The position numbers were made by a program, and so were the translations under genes. The notes under the pieces were generated by a model. The model had not been told where the DNA came from. It ran no database searches and saw nothing but the letters and a program-made list of their open reading frames with translations. Shown piece after piece: positions 6,520-7,141 of a DNA stretch of 7,141 nt (position 1 is the first letter of the stretch; each line of letters opens with the position of its first letter). The stretch comes from Methylotenera_A sp031399315 (GTDB lineage Bacteria; Pseudomonadota; Gammaproteobacteria; Burkholderiales; Methylophilaceae), in contig JANNOS010000047.1 in assembly GCA_031399315.1 (NCBI GenBank), positions 1 to 7,141 on the forward strand, in the 5' to 3' direction.

Positions 6520-6533
6520 TCGCCTAGAGGCGA
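6520..6533. other. Short hairpin TCGCC-TAGA-GGCGA
   Basis: A 5-bp GC-rich stem with a four-base loop directly abuts the 14-bp hairpin and is followed on the plus strand by a run of five As. Read on the minus strand the T run comes before rather than after the stem, so it does not form an intrinsic terminator. It probably belongs to the right end of the structured element. Confidence 0.45.
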
Positions 6534-6554
6534 AAAAACATAACTGCGACTTAA

Positions 6555-6971
6555 TTAAAACTCTAAGTAAGCTAGAATTTTAGAAGGCTTTCCACCCCAA
6601 AGGTCTTTACGCATAGCCAACGCCGCTTCCTTAAACAATGCAACAGATGGCTGTCGGATAAAAGCATGGATAGTTATTAATGCTTCTTCTGAGGCATAGA
6701 GAATAGCAGCGTGCCATTCGTTTTTGAGCTCCTCCAAAAGGTCATCCTTTGATTGGAAATTGCGCCCAAATTGCTGTAATCCTAGCCCACGCTTCTCGAA
6801 GTCAAGCACAGCGTACATCAGCTGAGTCAAGCACTTGAACCTAGCTTCCTTGTACTCCTGTTTTTGCAATAACGCTGAATTTTTACGCTCCCACATGATG
6901 CGTAGCCATGAACCAATAGCACCGCCAATGCCAAGCAGGCTAATCGCAGAAAGTACATTTTCAATAGTCAT
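6555..6971 (-). CDS. Small membrane-anchored hypothetical protein, hemB-linked
   Basis: A 138-residue protein of unknown function. The N-terminal segment (about 5-26, NVLSAISLLGIGGAIGSWLRIM) is one hydrophobic helix ending in positively charged WERKN, so the remainder should be cytoplasmic. That remainder is helical and charged: a KQEYKEARFKCL stretch, LDFEKRGLGLQQFGRNFQSKDDLLEELKNEWH (about 57-87), ASEEALITIHAFIRQPS, and a terminal MRKDLWGGKPS motif (about 120-130). I recall similar uncharacterised proteins sharing the WERKN and MRKDLWGGK blocks in scattered bacteria, but cannot name a family. The start at 6971 is fixed by a strong GGAGG (6986-6982) 10 bases upstream. It lies 22 bp after the hemB stop in the same direction and is probably expressed from the hemB transcript. 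There is no evident link to haem synthesis. Confidence 0.85.
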   Translation of the reverse strand: MTIENVLSAISLLGIGGAIGSWLRIMWERKNSALLQKQEYKEARFKCLTQLMYAVLDFEKRGLGLQQFGRNFQSKDDLLEELKNEWHAAILYASEEALITIHAFIRQPSVALFKEAALAMRKDLWGGKPSKILAYLEF

Positions 6972-6981
6972 AAATAATTAG

Positions 6982-6986
6982 CCTCC
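6982..6986 (-). promoter_or_regulatory. Strong Shine-Dalgarno for the 138-residue gene
   Basis: GGAGG lies 10 bases before the ATG and just beyond the hemB stop codon. It is the best ribosome binding site in the window, which supports the small gene being genuinely translated. Confidence 0.75.
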
Positions 6987-6993
6987 ATCAAAC

Positions 6994-7141
6994 TTACTTC
7001 AACCATCTCGCTACATCCATCGCAAAATACGTCAACACCCCATCTGCCCCTGCACGCTTAAACGCCAGCAAACCCTCTAACACACAAGCCTTTTCATCCA
7101 GCCAGCCATTTTGCGCGGCAGCTTTTAACATGGCATATTCG
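6994..7141 (-). CDS. hemB: Delta-aminolevulinic acid dehydratase (porphobilinogen synthase), C-terminal 48 residues
   Basis: HemB condenses two 5-aminolevulinate molecules into porphobilinogen in the cytoplasm, an early step of haem and other tetrapyrrole synthesis. Only the C-terminus is in the window, read from the right edge to the TAA at 6996-6994. It contains EYAMLKAAAQNGWLD, then VLEGLLAFKRAGADGVLTYFA and the final ARWLK, which are typical of the end of bacterial HemB. The catalytic lysines and metal site lie outside the window. The 138-residue gene follows after 22 bp on the same strand. Confidence 0.95.
   Translation of the reverse strand, partial: EYAMLKAAAQNGWLDEKACVLEGLLAFKRAGADGVLTYFAMDVARWLK

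Larger units (their letters stand above)
6265..6538. repeat. Structured intergenic element, probable member of a dispersed proteobacterial repeat family
   Basis: Most of the non-coding gap between the sigma gene and the 138-residue gene (6142-6554) is this element. From left to right it holds an ACCAAATTCGCATGG block, TTTGACTTTCAATCCCC, GACAAGCCGAAGTGCGCAG, two copies of GAGYTCCGCA (6370-6379 and 6411-6420), a 7-bp hairpin, GAGGGAAGCCGTAGGCC, and at the right end a 14-bp hairpin followed by a small CGCC hairpin. The block order matches an intergenic sequence I remember seeing many times in gamma- and betaproteobacterial genomes, often mistranslated as a small ORF containing FFCALRLVVRGLK. That family identity is from memory, not a search. 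No transposase, terminal inverted repeats or target duplication is visible. The remaining part (6142-6264) shows only AT-rich sequence and the inverted repeat at 6234. Confidence 0.6.

Noticed and set aside
6486..6533. Rho-independent terminator at the paired hairpins
   Set aside because: Neither strand has a T run directly after a stem; the run near 6534-6538 gives T bases only before the stem on the minus strand.
6265..6538. CRISPR array or classical insertion sequence in the 3' gap
   Set aside because: The direct repeats are only two, 10 bases long and unevenly placed; there is no transposase, no terminal inverted repeat pair and no target duplication that I can see.

Overview
The window carries housekeeping and envelope genes of a Gram-negative proteobacterium. 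The type IV pilus genes, the PBP1a and the HemB tail have a betaproteobacterial flavour. My best guess is a methylotroph of the Methylophilaceae (Methylotenera-like), but this rests on remembered protein similarity, not on a search. Base composition is moderately AT-rich on the left, very AT-rich in the spacer at 1178-1445, and visibly richer in GC in the sigma/anti-sigma block. There is no transposase, integrase, phage gene, CRISPR array, tRNA or rRNA.

Layout, left to right. On the minus strand, positions 1-1177 hold the start of the pilMNOPQ-type cluster: pilM, then the first 29 codons of pilN running off the left edge. A spacer of about 270 bp separates pilM from a divergently transcribed class A penicillin-binding protein gene (PBP1a, mrcA/ponA) at 1446-3923. 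The spacer has a plausible sigma70-type promoter for each direction. On the plus strand PBP1a is followed after 33 bp by an unassigned 206-residue protein (3957-4577) with a degenerate nucleotidyltransferase-like signature. That gene ends 11 bp from a convergent minus-strand pair: an ECF-type sigma factor (5509-6141) and a membrane-anchored probable anti-sigma factor (4589-5512). The pair is joined by a TTGA stop/start overlap with a good Shine-Dalgarno sequence.

The non-coding stretch 6142-6554 contains a structured intergenic element with several inverted repeats, including a perfect 14-bp stem. It resembles a dispersed repeat I remember from many proteobacterial genomes. To its right, on the minus strand, lies a small one-helix membrane protein (6555-6971). 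It sits 22 bp behind the 3' end of hemB (delta-aminolevulinic acid dehydratase), which enters from the right edge.

How the genes work together. PilM and PilN form the cytoplasmic/inner-membrane part of the pilus alignment complex, and the N-terminal tail of PilN is the part that docks on PilM. PBP1a polymerises and cross-links peptidoglycan. The sigma/anti-sigma pair looks like a self-contained signalling module: a periplasmic domain presumably senses something unknown and releases the sigma factor. The least understood parts are the 206-residue protein, the non-zinc anti-sigma factor with its periplasmic domain, the 138-residue hemB-linked protein and the structured repeat.
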